A stretch of 64,000 nt of DNA from an uncultured Bacillota bacterium (GTDB lineage Bacteria > Bacillota > Clostridia > Lachnospirales > Lachnospiraceae), in contig CASEXH010000033.1 in assembly GCA_949291945.1 (NCBI GenBank), positions 40,493 to 104,492 on the forward strand. Direction: 5' to 3'. The notes under the pieces were generated by a model. That model was not told the DNA's origin, searched no databases, and worked only from the letters and a program-made list of their open reading frames with translations. Positions 45,907 to 53,904 of the stretch are shown one piece after another. Made by a program: the position numbers and the translations under genes. Every line of letters begins with the position of its first letter. Position 1 is the stretch's first letter.

Positions 45907-46760
45907 TGGAGATCAGCCAATTTGCCCTGTACCAACTGAAGAATATCCCGGAAAACCGGATGATCCGCTACCGCTCTTATAAAACGCTGCAGGAGCAGCA
46001 TATCCCTGTGCGGTATGCGAACTATGAACAGGTTTACCTGGGACGGATGAAGAAAGGGGATACGCCGGACACGATCCGGAAGCGCCTGGGGGAGCATCCG
46101 CCCCGCAGATCTGCCTGCCACAGCCTAAGCGTCAGTGATGTGCTGGTCTTAAACAGCGGTGGCGAGATCACAGCCTATTATGTGGAAAAAGAAGGCTTTG
46201 TTGTGCTTGCCGGTTTTCACCGCCTGGGTTCCTCCAGTGCCTTGATTTCCTATGATACAACAGATTTTCATATTGAGGGGAAAGAAGGAAGCTGGCTTGC
46301 CTATGACAGTATCATCATAGACGGGCGGGAATTTTTCCTCATGGAACACACCGTTTACGGGGCGCAGGCGGCCAATGTGGTGCTGGACAGTGCGGGGAAT
46401 ATGGTGGCAGACAATGTTTTCCACGGCTTTGACGGGACAGTAAAACAGCAGATTTGGGAGTACCTGCACCCGCCAGCAAAAGAGCCGGAACCGGAGAAAA
46501 CTAAAAAGCCGGTGATGGAAAACTGGCAGAAAGCCTACGAAAACGGGGAATATCTGCGCAGCGCCGAGATTACGGAAGAGCAGAATTACAACATGATTGA
46601 TGGGCGTATGAATAATCTGCCGAACAAGCCTCGGAAGATTGGAGGACGGATTTCTGTGCTGGATCGGCTCCATCTGAAGCAAGAGGAGATTGCCAGAAAG
46701 AGCGGGAAGCCTGTGCCGCAGATGGCGACGGAAGAAGAAATGGAGCGGAGAAGAAAATAG
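45906..46760 (+). CDS. YodL/DUF4316 domain protein
   Basis: 284 residues. FALYQLKNIPENRMIRYRSY and the YEQVYLGRMKKGDTPDTIRKRL pattern are the YodL-like module (also present in the upstream giant protein), followed by SLSVSDVLVLNSGGEITAYYVE. The C-terminal part with NMIDGRMNNLP and ISVLDRLHLKQEEIA fits DUF4316. Soluble; function unknown, conserved in conjugative elements. A strong terminator follows. Confidence 0.8.
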   Translation: MEISQFALYQLKNIPENRMIRYRSYKTLQEQHIPVRYANYEQVYLGRMKKGDTPDTIRKRLGEHPPRRSACHSLSVSDVLVLNSGGEITAYYVEKEGFVVLAGFHRLGSSSALISYDTTDFHIEGKEGSWLAYDSIIIDGREFFLMEHTVYGAQAANVVLDSAGNMVADNVFHGFDGTVKQQIWEYLHPPAKEPEPEKTKKPVMENWQKAYENGEYLRSAEITEEQNYNMIDGRMNNLPNKPRKIGGRISVLDRLHLKQEEIARKSGKPVPQMATEEEMERRRK

Positions 46761-46765
46761 AAAAG

Positions 46766-46808
46766 GGAAGATGTTTTGCCGGGAGGGCAGGCATCTTCCT
46801 CTTTTTTT
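46766..46808. terminator. Terminator between convergent genes
   Basis: GGAAGATG (46766-46773) and CATCTTCC (46792-46799), inner TGCC/GGCA stem, then TCTTTTTTT. It ends the large rightward operon and meets the leftward toxin-antitoxin-like pair. Confidence 0.8.
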
Positions 46809-47406
46809 AATCTCTGAAATACTTTAGCATTTGTACCAATATCGGACTTTCCGCAATTTCGTCTGTATCTCTCTCTCGTTGACCAAACTGGACAAATTGG
46901 TAAGCGGAATAAAAGTCATATAATTTTGGATTGCTGGCACATTCTATGTAAACAGCTTTCCCACCGATAATAAACTGAGCTTCCCGGACTTTGCTGCAGG
47001 CAATAGATAATAATTCCTGTCCGGGTATCGAGGCAGATAAGGCAGGATTAAAATTTCTGCCGAGCTGTGCAATCAAAGGCATAGACACCAGAAAACGGTC
47101 AAGTTCTTTGTCATATTGTGAAAACTTTCCTATACGCTTCTGGAGAGTTTTGCTTAGTACATTTCCGTTGATAGAAACAAATTTATTTGCCAGTGTAAAA
47201 TAGCCAACGAGATCAGGTGATTCTTCATCAGAAAAAACAAGATAGGTCATTGCAAGCCGCTGTCTGGCAAAGCCAATCGCCTTTGTTTGTATAAAATTTT
47301 CCACATCTATATTTTGGGGACACATGAAACGGGAGAGGATAGACTGTAGCTTATCCTCTCCGTATGTGTCGAGCATTTCTAAAAGATTCAGCTCTATATA
47401 ATCCAT
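46807..47406 (-). CDS. GNAT-fold acetyltransferase, putative toxin
   Basis: 199 residues. The middle SPDLVGYFTLANKFVSI and the later IPGQELLSIACSKVREAQFIIGG with IECASNPKLYDFYSAYQFVQFG follow the GNAT pattern (acetyl-CoA loop, then the Asn...Phe-Tyr...Phe end). Its ATG overlaps the stop of a small upstream gene (TAATG), as in toxin-antitoxin pairs. GNAT toxins of the TacT/AtaT kind acetylate charged tRNA; whether this one does is not known. It also could be a plain acetyltransferase. Confidence 0.75.
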   Translation of the reverse strand: MDYIELNLLEMLDTYGEDKLQSILSRFMCPQNIDVENFIQTKAIGFARQRLAMTYLVFSDEESPDLVGYFTLANKFVSINGNVLSKTLQKRIGKFSQYDKELDRFLVSMPLIAQLGRNFNPALSASIPGQELLSIACSKVREAQFIIGGKAVYIECASNPKLYDFYSAYQFVQFGQRERDTDEIAESPILVQMLKYFRD

Positions 47407-47585
47407 TATAATTTATCTCCGAAAAAAGCTTTGATATTTTTTGTACCTTTTAATTCCTTTACGCTGTAATTACGGGAAGCAGGCTTTGTCGCAATAGCTG
47501 CGGCTTTTTCCAGTGCTTCCACAAAAGCAGCGGCGGAGTCTTTGTCATGGATTACAATGTTCTTTTTAATACTCTGTGTTGCCAT
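47406..47585 (-). CDS. Putative antitoxin paired with the GNAT protein
   Basis: 59 residues: ATQSIKKNIVIHDKDSAAAFVEALEKAAA, then a basic stretch and KNIKAFFGDKL. AAAGGAG lies 9 nt before ATG 47585 and only 3 nt before ATG 47591, so 47585 is preferred. Small, upstream of and overlapping the GNAT gene by one base, as expected of an antitoxin. The lack of an obvious ribbon-helix-helix signature means the family is unassigned. Confidence 0.65.
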   Translation of the reverse strand: MATQSIKKNIVIHDKDSAAAFVEALEKAAAIATKPASRNYSVKELKGTKNIKAFFGDKL

Positions 47586-47618
47586 GTGCATCTACTCCTT
47601 TCTTATTTTCTTATCCAT

Positions 47619-47647
47619 AGTATAGTCGATTTTTCAAAAAATAGCAA
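47619..47647 (-). promoter_or_regulatory. Promoter of the GNAT pair
   Basis: Minus strand TTGCTA (47647-47642), 17-nt spacer, TATACT (47624-47619), just upstream of the antitoxin ribosome-binding site. Confidence 0.6.
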
Positions 47648-47704
47648 TGAACTATTTTTAAAATATGATGAAATGGGGAGAACCATATGCATAAATTGAA
47701 GTCT

Positions 47705-47938
47705 CTATTTCAATAGCTCATCATAACTTGTCTCCAGGCAGTCCCGGATGCCTCGGAGTTGTGTCCCTGTGATATGCTGGATTCCTCTTTCGATTTTTAC
47801 CAGCGTTTCCCGTGTCATATTCAAGCCCTGGAGCTGGAGCATACGGACAAGTTCAGTCTGTCCAATTCCTTTTTCTTTTCTGATGCGGCGGATATTCCCG
47901 CCAATGTCAATACCAGTCTGCTTGATTTTTTGTTCCAT
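47705..47938 (-). CDS. Small XRE-family repressor
   Basis: 77 residues made almost only of a helix-turn-helix: GGNIRRIRKEKGIGQTELVRML then LNMTRETLVKIERGIQHI, then a short tail ETSYDELLK. AAGGAG precedes ATG 47938. Two identical 16-bp inverted repeats (GGACT-N6-AGTCC) stand upstream at 47958 and 48012 and are the likely autoregulatory operators. Target genes beyond itself are unknown. Confidence 0.83.
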   Translation of the reverse strand: MEQKIKQTGIDIGGNIRRIRKEKGIGQTELVRMLQLQGLNMTRETLVKIERGIQHITGTQLRGIRDCLETSYDELLK

Positions 47939-47957
47939 GCGATAAAACTCCTTGTGT

Positions 47958-48027
47958 GGACTAGAATGAGTCCGATTTTCCTTTATCTTATCGGCATGGA
48001 ATGATACAATGGGACTAGAATGAGTCC
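47958..48027. promoter_or_regulatory. Two identical operator-like repeats
   Basis: GGACTAGAATGAGTCC occurs at 47958-47973 and 48012-48027, 54 bp apart (about five helical turns). It is dyad-symmetric in GGACT/AGTCC and lies directly before the XRE gene. Confidence 0.75.
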
Positions 48028-48067
48028 ACTTTTGAAGATGATAACGGAAATTGTAATACAGAAATGC

Positions 48068-48229
48068 TTACTTTAATTCACCATGTTTATGTTCGTGCTG
48101 TGCGATAGCCTGGCGGATCAGATATAGGATCTCACCATTCATGGAGCGTCCGTCAAACTCTGCAAGGCTTTTCAGCTTCTTGTGCGTTTCTGAGTCAATG
48201 CGTAAACCGATATGTTTATCTTTATCCAT
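48068..48229 (-). CDS. Small ribbon-helix-helix (Arc-like) DNA-binding protein
   Basis: 53 residues: KHIGLRIDSETHKKLKSLAEFDGRSMNGEI, then LYLIRQAIAQHEH. The beta strand followed by two helices with R-S-M-N-G-E-I is the Arc/MetJ-type pattern. GGAGG lies 4 nt before ATG 48229. Divergently placed to the gene at 48361, with three GTAC-rich repeats between them that are likely operators. Confidence 0.72.
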   Translation of the reverse strand: MDKDKHIGLRIDSETHKKLKSLAEFDGRSMNGEILYLIRQAIAQHEHKHGELK

Positions 48230-48244
48230 AATACCTCCTGTCTA

Positions 48245-48337
48245 GTACATTTAAGTACAAAATAAGTTCGTTAGGATAAGTACATTTTAAGTACAGGTAG
48301 TGATATGATGTGATAAATGGACTTGTTTTAAGTACAC
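48245..48337. promoter_or_regulatory. Three GTAC-N5/6-AAGTAC operator-like repeats
   Basis: GTACATTTAAGTAC (48245-48258), GTACATTTTAAGTAC (48280-48294) and ACTTGTTTTAAGTAC (48321-48335) lie between the divergent ribbon-helix-helix gene and the gene at 48361. Repeated half-sites fit a cooperative Arc-like repressor. Confidence 0.65.
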
Positions 48338-48360
48338 TAAATTTTGGGAGGGGAAACAGG

Positions 48361-49068
48361 ATGCAGGAGAAAGGGAAAAAGAAATATTACCGGATCAGGG
48401 CGGGGCTGTTCTGGCTGATGATCGGTGGGTTTGTACTGTTGCTTTTGGGGGTGTATTTTAAGGATGAACTGTATGAAAAGTGGCTCAGAAGCGGAGGTAT
48501 GGAGAATGTCAGCTATGAGGGAGTCCAATCCGCACTTGAGGATCAGGGAAGCTGTTATCTTTGCGGGAGCAGCGATTACAGTCTGATAGATTATTACCGG
48601 AAATTTGATACGATAGGATTGATTTCGCTTAATGACTGGTATGTGTTGGACTTTCGCTTGAAATGCCATGACGAAAACGGAAACGAAGTGAATGGAGAAG
48701 ATGGAACTTCGACAAGTTTTGGAAATACCGGAGAAATTATTTATTCCACAGAAAGTAATTTCCGAGGCACAATGGCTTCCATAGAGGTAACACTTCCGGA
48801 GGATTATCAGATGAAAACAGAGACAATCCGGGGACATCTCTGTCAGAAATGCTTGAATAAAGTGCTGGAATCTTTGGAGTTCCGCAAATGGAAATACGAA
48901 AAGGAAGAGGCAGTTCCGCTCTGCCTGGTGGATTTTAAAACGTTGGAAATCTATTCTCTTCAGGACTGGCACCGGGGCTGTCGGATACAGAATTATTGGG
49001 TGGAGATAGAACCGGATGGGAATAAAATCACCGTGGAAGCATATACCATTCCGGATCAGAAGGAATAG
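48361..49068 (+). CDS. Membrane-anchored protein with CxxC pairs, unknown
   Basis: 235 residues. An N-terminal membrane span (GLFWLMIGGFVLLLLGVYF) precedes a soluble domain containing CYLCGSSDYS and LCQKCLNKVLE, two CxxC pairs that could bind metal or form disulfides. GGGAGGGG lies 8 nt before ATG 48361; GTG/ATG codons further upstream lie within the operator repeats. It is not a family I recognise. Regulation by the divergent ribbon-helix-helix protein is likely from the operators. Confidence 0.65.
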   Translation: MQEKGKKKYYRIRAGLFWLMIGGFVLLLLGVYFKDELYEKWLRSGGMENVSYEGVQSALEDQGSCYLCGSSDYSLIDYYRKFDTIGLISLNDWYVLDFRLKCHDENGNEVNGEDGTSTSFGNTGEIIYSTESNFRGTMASIEVTLPEDYQMKTETIRGHLCQKCLNKVLESLEFRKWKYEKEEAVPLCLVDFKTLEIYSLQDWHRGCRIQNYWVEIEPDGNKITVEAYTIPDQKE

Positions 49069-49148
49069 GAAGTTGTTGTGGGAAGAAATGGGATTTCGTG
49101 TTACAATGAACTCTAGTTGAAAGAATGGCCGGATGGGAGAGTGTGAGC

Positions 49149-49571
49149 TTGAAAGATAGTGAATTAAGCAGGAAAGCCCATGCTGCGGTTTACCACCAAT
49201 GCCAGCGGCGGGGCTATGCCGCACCGGTGGATGTGCTGATGGAGATTGGCGTACTGCCAAAACAGAAATATGAAGAATGGCGTTTCGGGAAAATCCCGTA
49301 TTTGGAGCAGGTATGCACCTGCAATCTCCGGAAGCTTTCTGTAATCATGGGGCAGATCCGGCGATATGCGCAAAAGACAGGATTGAAGCCGTCTTTTTGC
49401 TATTATAAGCGGTGGGGCGTAAAGAAAAAGCATGGACACAGGCCGGTGATCCTGCTCCGTTTCAGCAAGAGCGGAAAGCCAGAGATTGAGAAAGCATATG
49501 CGACTCACTATGTAGATATCAAGAAAATCGAACAACTGAAAAAGGATACACAGGATAGGCCCACGGAGTAA
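49149..49571 (+). CDS. Conserved ICE protein next to the relaxase, unknown
   Basis: About 140 residues: DSELSRKAHAAVYHQCQRRG, AAPVDVLMEIGVLPKQKYE, WRFGKIPYLEQVC, NLRKLSVIMGQIRRYA, LKPSFCYYKRWG. This combination is common in genes beside relaxases of Clostridia ICEs. GGGAGAG gives 8 nt to TTG 49149; ATG 49125 is an alternative start with a poorer site. A possible DNA-binding accessory protein; there is no proven role. Confidence 0.68.
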   Translation: MKDSELSRKAHAAVYHQCQRRGYAAPVDVLMEIGVLPKQKYEEWRFGKIPYLEQVCTCNLRKLSVIMGQIRRYAQKTGLKPSFCYYKRWGVKKKHGHRPVILLRFSKSGKPEIEKAYATHYVDIKKIEQLKKDTQDRPTE

Positions 49572-49610
49572 AGAAAAATCTCAGTGGGCCTTCTGATATA
49601 AGGCAGAGAT

Positions 49611-51236
49611 TTAGGAGCGTGTACTTTCTCGTTCCTGCGCTGTCTGCCGGGAGCGGTCTTTCCCCAGAAATGTGTCGATGTTTGTCTGGACAATATGCAG
49701 TTCCTTTTCATATTCCCGGAGGTTTCGGTATGCTTCGTACTGGCTGCTTTTCCGTGCAGCCAGCTTTTCTTTTTCTGCTTTCAACAGTTTCATGGAAGGC
49801 AGTTTTCCATCTTCTGAATGTTCTTTCAGTATTTTCCGGGCAGTTTCATACAGAGTGATCTCCGTCTGGTGTTCCAGCCGGAACTTCTTCTTATTCTTGC
49901 AGGTAAGAAATTCCCGGTACACTGATTTGTTAGCCAGATATTGCCCTGTATAATGAATTTGTTCGTTGACCTCACGAAGTTTCTTTTCCGTAGAACGGAG
50001 TGTTTTTCGCATCTCGGTGGTCTGTGCCTGTGCCTCATCAAAAGCGGCTTTCAGATCATCTTCCGTATCGTAACCATGCTCTTGAATATAGGCCACTGTT
50101 TTCGCCATCTGCTGTAAATTAGACAACCGGACTTTCCTGGCATAAGAAGAATTTGCCTGCGCTTTTGCACAATTCTGCAGATCAATCACAAGCCGGAGTT
50201 CGGATTTGATAAAGACGAAAGCAGGCAGGTCGTTCTGATTCGCAAAGGCAGATGGTTTATCGGATGTATCCGGCTCAGGTGACAGGTTCTGGTGGCATTT
50301 GGAATTTTTCTCCCATACAGCCAGCAGATATTCTTTTTCATACCGTGTTCCCAGGTTTCTGCCCGTAATGTATTTCCCACGCTCCGGATGGAGATAGCTG
50401 AACCGCCTACGGCTGATCTTGAGTGAAATATGATAGTTGTCTAAAAGCTGCTTTTGAAATTCTTCCAGACTGCGGGCGGAAGCGGCGGCTTCCTCAATGG
50501 CGTTTCGGAGGAAATCTTTCTGGGTTTCAAATTTCGTTTTGCGTGGTGTGATGCCGCCGGCAGTCATTTCCCGATTTAATGTATCCAGCTTTTTCTGCCC
50601 TCTGCGCTGTGCGTGATATTCTCGGTCAGTGACTTTCCTTTCCGCAGGAGAGAGCAGGTCAACCTGGTGCAGTTGCTCTCTGTGGCACAAATCCATCACA
50701 TCCTGTTTCAGATAGGAAAGATAATCATTCGTAAGATGATGTTTATAGCCAGCACGGGAATCGCATGGCCGTTCCATGAAATCCTGACGTTCCACATCAT
50801 GTTTCCGCAGGCTATTGATAACGATATGCACATGAATGTTGCCACTCTGATTGTGTCCGTCTGTATGAGTGCAGACTAAAGCCTGATGGCCGGGAAAATT
50901 TTTCCGGGCATACTCCAGACCGAGCTGCTGCGCTCGTTCTCCGGTCAATCCGCTTTCCTCCGTGTCCTTCGGATCAAAACTTAAAATATAGTGATGAGAT
51001 TTGATCTCATCAAAGGTCTGGTTCTTACGGTATTGTGCATTTAGTTCTTTACATTCCATATCAAAGGTAAAGGAATCACAGTTGATGCCGTCCAGATAAT
51101 ATTCCTCCCTGGGGATTAGTCTGCCATTTTCATCAAGAATCGGTTTCATGGTATCCTCGTTATATTGAAACATCAGATAGCGCTGGGTCTCCCCGTAATC
51201 CGCATTTTTACTAGCGATATGCTTCAGGATTGCCAT
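49611..51236 (-). CDS. MOBP-type relaxase
   Basis: 541 residues. It nicks oriT and leads the strand into the recipient. The N-terminal relaxase domain has SHHYILSFDP (residues 80-89) and HTDGHNQSGNIHVHIVIN with the metal-binding HxH at 135-137. A Tyr near the N-terminus (for instance in GETQRYLMFQY) would be the nicking residue. The second half is coiled coil. AAAGGAGA lies 9 nt before ATG 51236; GTG/TTG starts further up overlap MobC. It overlaps mobC by 26 nt. Confidence 0.9.
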   Translation of the reverse strand: MAILKHIASKNADYGETQRYLMFQYNEDTMKPILDENGRLIPREEYYLDGINCDSFTFDMECKELNAQYRKNQTFDEIKSHHYILSFDPKDTEESGLTGERAQQLGLEYARKNFPGHQALVCTHTDGHNQSGNIHVHIVINSLRKHDVERQDFMERPCDSRAGYKHHLTNDYLSYLKQDVMDLCHREQLHQVDLLSPAERKVTDREYHAQRRGQKKLDTLNREMTAGGITPRKTKFETQKDFLRNAIEEAAASARSLEEFQKQLLDNYHISLKISRRRFSYLHPERGKYITGRNLGTRYEKEYLLAVWEKNSKCHQNLSPEPDTSDKPSAFANQNDLPAFVFIKSELRLVIDLQNCAKAQANSSYARKVRLSNLQQMAKTVAYIQEHGYDTEDDLKAAFDEAQAQTTEMRKTLRSTEKKLREVNEQIHYTGQYLANKSVYREFLTCKNKKKFRLEHQTEITLYETARKILKEHSEDGKLPSMKLLKAEKEKLAARKSSQYEAYRNLREYEKELHIVQTNIDTFLGKDRSRQTAQERESTRS

Positions 51237-51648
51237 GAAAAAAATCTCCTTTCGTAACAGCACTATCGCTCGGAGGGTGGGATAGAAAGTCTCCTGCCAT
51301 TCTCAGAACTTCGTACTTCATCTCATAAATGTCAGAAATTCCCTGGTTAATTCTTTTGCGCATTTCCTGTGAATGGATACCGCCACTGTTAAAATGGCGG
51401 GCGATCTGATTAAGGTTACTTCCGATTTTGCCAAACTCTGCGATTAGCTTTTTCAATTCCGGTAGCTCTGCCACAATTTCATATTTTACTTTTACTGGTT
51501 TTCCTGTAACTTGTTTTCGGATATATTCTGCAAGAGGAAGCCGTGCGGCTTCTGCATAGAATAGGAGACGTTCATACTCTGCGTCTGTGAAGCGGAGCAT
51601 CACTGGATGGGTGCGCCTCAGTTCCTTTTCTTTTTTCGGTCTAGCCAT
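51211..51648 (-). CDS. mobC: MobC-like relaxosome protein
   Basis: 145 residues. A ribbon-helix-helix start (HPVMLRFTDAEYERLLFYAEAARLPLAEYIRKQV) is followed by the MobC pattern ELKKLIAEFGKIGSNLNQIARHFN. MobC opens oriT DNA and helps the relaxase. AAAGGGA precedes ATG 51648. The candidate oriT lies upstream, between this gene and the peptide locus. Confidence 0.88.
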   Translation of the reverse strand: MARPKKEKELRRTHPVMLRFTDAEYERLLFYAEAARLPLAEYIRKQVTGKPVKVKYEIVAELPELKKLIAEFGKIGSNLNQIARHFNSGGIHSQEMRKRINQGISDIYEMKYEVLRMAGDFLSHPPSDSAVTKGDFFHGNPEAYR

Positions 51649-51793
51649 AAAATCCCTTTCTACTAAAATTTGTATTCATACTATAAGCCGATTTAAAGAA
51701 CATAAAGAGAACAAAATGAATATTTTTAAGATGTTGTTTTTTCGTGATGGGAACCGATCACGCTGCGACTGTCTTTCACAGGAGCCATGATAA

Positions 51794-51903
51794 CACATTA
51801 AATAAATGTGCTGAAGCCGAGGGTATGGGGAGCGGAATCCCCATCAAGTTTGCCGGGTAAGCAAAAGCCACGAAGTGGGTTTTGAGTTACGCAGGCGAAA
51901 CTT
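51794..51903. other. Candidate origin of transfer (oriT)
   Basis: A cluster of inverted repeats upstream of mobC: CACATT/AATGTG (51794-51810), ATGGGGA/TCCCCAT (51825-51844), AAGTTTGCC/GGCGAAACTT (51846-51903) enclosing CCAC/GTGG. Such clustered dyads beside mobC and the relaxase are typical of oriT. The nick site cannot be fixed from sequence alone. The remaining gap (51649-51793) has no convincing gene. Confidence 0.55.
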
Positions 51904-51979
51904 GCTCTATTGCAATTCTCATAACTTTTGCTATCACAATTATCGTAGGATATTAGACATGCTTATTTTGAAATTTTTA

Positions 51980-52041
51980 TTGACATTGGTAGACTATCGT
52001 GATAGTATATGACTAGCAAGAGTAGACTACTACAATAGTCT
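51980..52041 (+). promoter_or_regulatory. Promoter with two BlaI-type operators for the peptide locus
   Basis: TTGACA (51980-51985), 17-nt spacer, TAGTAT (52003-52008). Operator 1, ACTATC-GT-GATAGT (51993-52006), fills the spacer and touches the -10. Operator 2, AGACTA-CTACAA-TAGTCT (52024-52041), lies just before the GGAGG of the blaI-like gene. A bound repressor would block RNA polymerase. Confidence 0.82.
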
Positions 52042-52052
52042 GGAGGTAAGAA

Positions 52053-52421
52053 ATGATTAAATTATACGATTCTGAAATTAAAGTGATGAATCTTTTGTGG
52101 GAAAAGGGAAGTATGAAGGCAGCAGATATTGCAAAAGAGATGGAAAGACGCATTGACTGGAACAAAAACACAACTTATACGGTTATAAAAAAATGCGTTA
52201 GCAAAGGAGCCATAGAGAGAAGAGAACCGGGATTTGTATGTGTACCGGTGGTGGAAAAAATAGATATACAAAGATCCCAGACAAAAGAGTTTCTTCAAAA
52301 AGTATTCGATGGTTCAAGCCTTAATTTTTTGTCATTCTTTTTGTCTCAGCATAAATTGAATAAGAAAGAGTTAGATGAATTGGAACAGCTTATAGAGGAG
52401 TATAAAGAGGAAGAACAGTGA
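52053..52421 (+). CDS. BlaI/MecI-family repressor
   Basis: 122 residues: LYDSEIKVMNLLWEKGSMKAADIAKEM (winged helix), NKNTTYTVIKKCVSKGAIERREPGF, then the C-terminal dimerisation helices with LDELEQLIEEY. In this family the membrane protease BlaR1 leads to repressor cleavage or release. GGAGG precedes ATG 52053, and two dyads overlap its promoter. The stop overlaps the BlaR1-like start (GTGA). It controls peptide production here, since no beta-lactam gene is present (inference). Confidence 0.9.
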   Translation: MIKLYDSEIKVMNLLWEKGSMKAADIAKEMERRIDWNKNTTYTVIKKCVSKGAIERREPGFVCVPVVEKIDIQRSQTKEFLQKVFDGSSLNFLSFFLSQHKLNKKELDELEQLIEEYKEEEQ

Positions 52422-53596
52422 ATTTACTGTGGTTAAATATCTCAATAGGGTTGTTAGTTACTCTAGTTCTTATTATAAGAAACTATAGTAGAAAAATATC
52501 CGCATACTTTTTTAGTCTTTTGTGGGAAGCAATTTTAATTAAATTGTTATTATCGTTCCTGATTCCAGTTTGTAAAAATATTATAAACAAATGTTTTGTA
52601 GAAGCTGTTGATACGGCTAGTGAAAACTTAAATTGGGGTATATTTGAGAATCTTAATCTTAAATACATATATGTATGGATGGGAATAGGATTTGTTTTGA
52701 TATTACTATTTTTTTTGAATTACTGGTTACTGTTAAAACAAATTCGCAAATTTAGAAAGGATTCTAGCAGATACGAAGAATTTGAAAACAAACTAAGTAA
52801 TACATACAAAGCTAACATTAAAATTTGTGATTGGATCCAATCTCCGTTAACATTTGGTTTTTTTAGAACTACTATTCTCATGCCAATTTCGACTTTGACG
52901 ATGACAGAAAAGGAGCAACACTATCTTATATCCCATGAGAAGATTCATGTAAAATATAGAGATTCTGCATGGAAAATGCTGGCTGTTTTGATTGCAGCAA
53001 TATATTGGTTTAACCCATTTCTTTGGTTGCTGGTAAAATATTTTAATCAGGATTTGGAACTTAGATGTGATCATAAAGTAATCACGGAACTTGGTGACAA
53101 TAAATGGTATGCAGAGTTGCTATTAAAATTTGCTAAGAAAATGCATACTTCAGTTTACCTGCTAAATGGATTTGGAGAATCTATAATAAAGAAAAGAATT
53201 GTTGCTGTATTGAATTTTGAAAAAGAAAAAAATAAGCATTTCTTTTCAAGTATGTTTTTATTCTTTTTTGCATTGATGTTATTGATGATTCGAATGGATT
53301 CTTTAATGAGTATTCGGGATAGCATTAAAAAGCCGCAAGCAGTAGAGATTAATAACATTCCAAAAGAAGAAAATCCTCTTTGGAATTATAGAGATCTGGG
53401 CATTGAATATGATAATGAAAAATGGTTTTATCAAGGTAGAGAAGTAGGTGGTTTAGTAGATATTGGTTATTGCATCTATGTGGACGAGAATTCACATAAT
53501 GGGATTTGGCTTTATGTTGTGAGAGATGGAAATAATGAGACTAAATCTTTAGAAGAGATTTCTGAGAAAGATGCCTGGAAGAGAATAGAAGAATAA
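52418..53596 (+). CDS. BlaR1-type M56 membrane metalloprotease sensor
   Basis: 392 residues. Membrane segments near residues 5-20, 33-52, 84-106, 186-205 and 276-292. The zinc-protease motif is HEKIH (173-177), with a third ligand candidate in DLELRCDHK (about E214). After the last span comes an extracellular domain of only about 100 residues, not a penicillin-binding domain: YRDLGIEYDNE, KWFYQGREVGGLVD, LYVVRDGNNETKSLEEI. The same module appears twice in the lipoprotein at 59200. The start is GTG 52418 within the repressor's stop. Confidence 0.9.
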   Translation: MNLLWLNISIGLLVTLVLIIRNYSRKISAYFFSLLWEAILIKLLLSFLIPVCKNIINKCFVEAVDTASENLNWGIFENLNLKYIYVWMGIGFVLILLFFLNYWLLLKQIRKFRKDSSRYEEFENKLSNTYKANIKICDWIQSPLTFGFFRTTILMPISTLTMTEKEQHYLISHEKIHVKYRDSAWKMLAVLIAAIYWFNPFLWLLVKYFNQDLELRCDHKVITELGDNKWYAELLLKFAKKMHTSVYLLNGFGESIIKKRIVAVLNFEKEKNKHFFSSMFLFFFALMLLMIRMDSLMSIRDSIKKPQAVEINNIPKEENPLWNYRDLGIEYDNEKWFYQGREVGGLVDIGYCIYVDENSHNGIWLYVVRDGNNETKSLEEISEKDAWKRIEE

Positions 53597-53616
53597 TATT
53601 ATAGGGGGTAATCCGA

Positions 53617-53892
53617 ATGATTTTTAGAAAAAGAAATCGTCCATTTCAGAAGGTGGACAAAAACTCAACGGTACTTGTTTTATCGGGGAATGAGAAAGAA
53701 ATTATTACATTAAATGATACTGCGTTTTCTATCTGGAATGTTTGCGATGGAAAGAGTAAGGAGGAAATAGTTAGTCATATAGTTGAACTTTATAATCTTA
53801 ATAAAGATGAGTTCTTTGAAACGGTAAAAGCTGATTGCGATGAGATGATAAACTATTTGCTTGAAAATGGTTTGATTAAATCGGAAGAGTAG
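53617..53892 (+). CDS. PqqD-like RiPP recognition protein
   Basis: 91 residues: VDKNSTVLVLSGNEKEIITLNDTAFSIWNVCDG, then EEIVSHIVELYNLNKDEFFETVKADCDEMINYLLENGLI. This is the PqqD/RRE winged-helix pattern (L-N-x-T-A-xx-IW) that binds the leader peptide and presents it to the radical SAM enzyme. AGGGGG lies before ATG 53617, and the maturase gene follows 12 nt later. Confidence 0.88.
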   Translation: MIFRKRNRPFQKVDKNSTVLVLSGNEKEIITLNDTAFSIWNVCDGKSKEEIVSHIVELYNLNKDEFFETVKADCDEMINYLLENGLIKSEE

Positions 53893-53904
53893 GAGATAAA
53901 AGAT

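Noticed and set aside
51719..51790. Short open frame upstream of the candidate oriT (M-N-I-F-K-M...)
   Set aside because: About 22 codons without a good ribosome-binding site or recognisable sequence, in a region better explained by transfer signals.
52053..53596. BlaI/BlaR1 pair taken as a beta-lactam resistance regulator
   Set aside because: The sensor lacks a penicillin-binding ectodomain and there is no beta-lactamase or PBP2a gene nearby; the operators point to the peptide locus and the lipoprotein.
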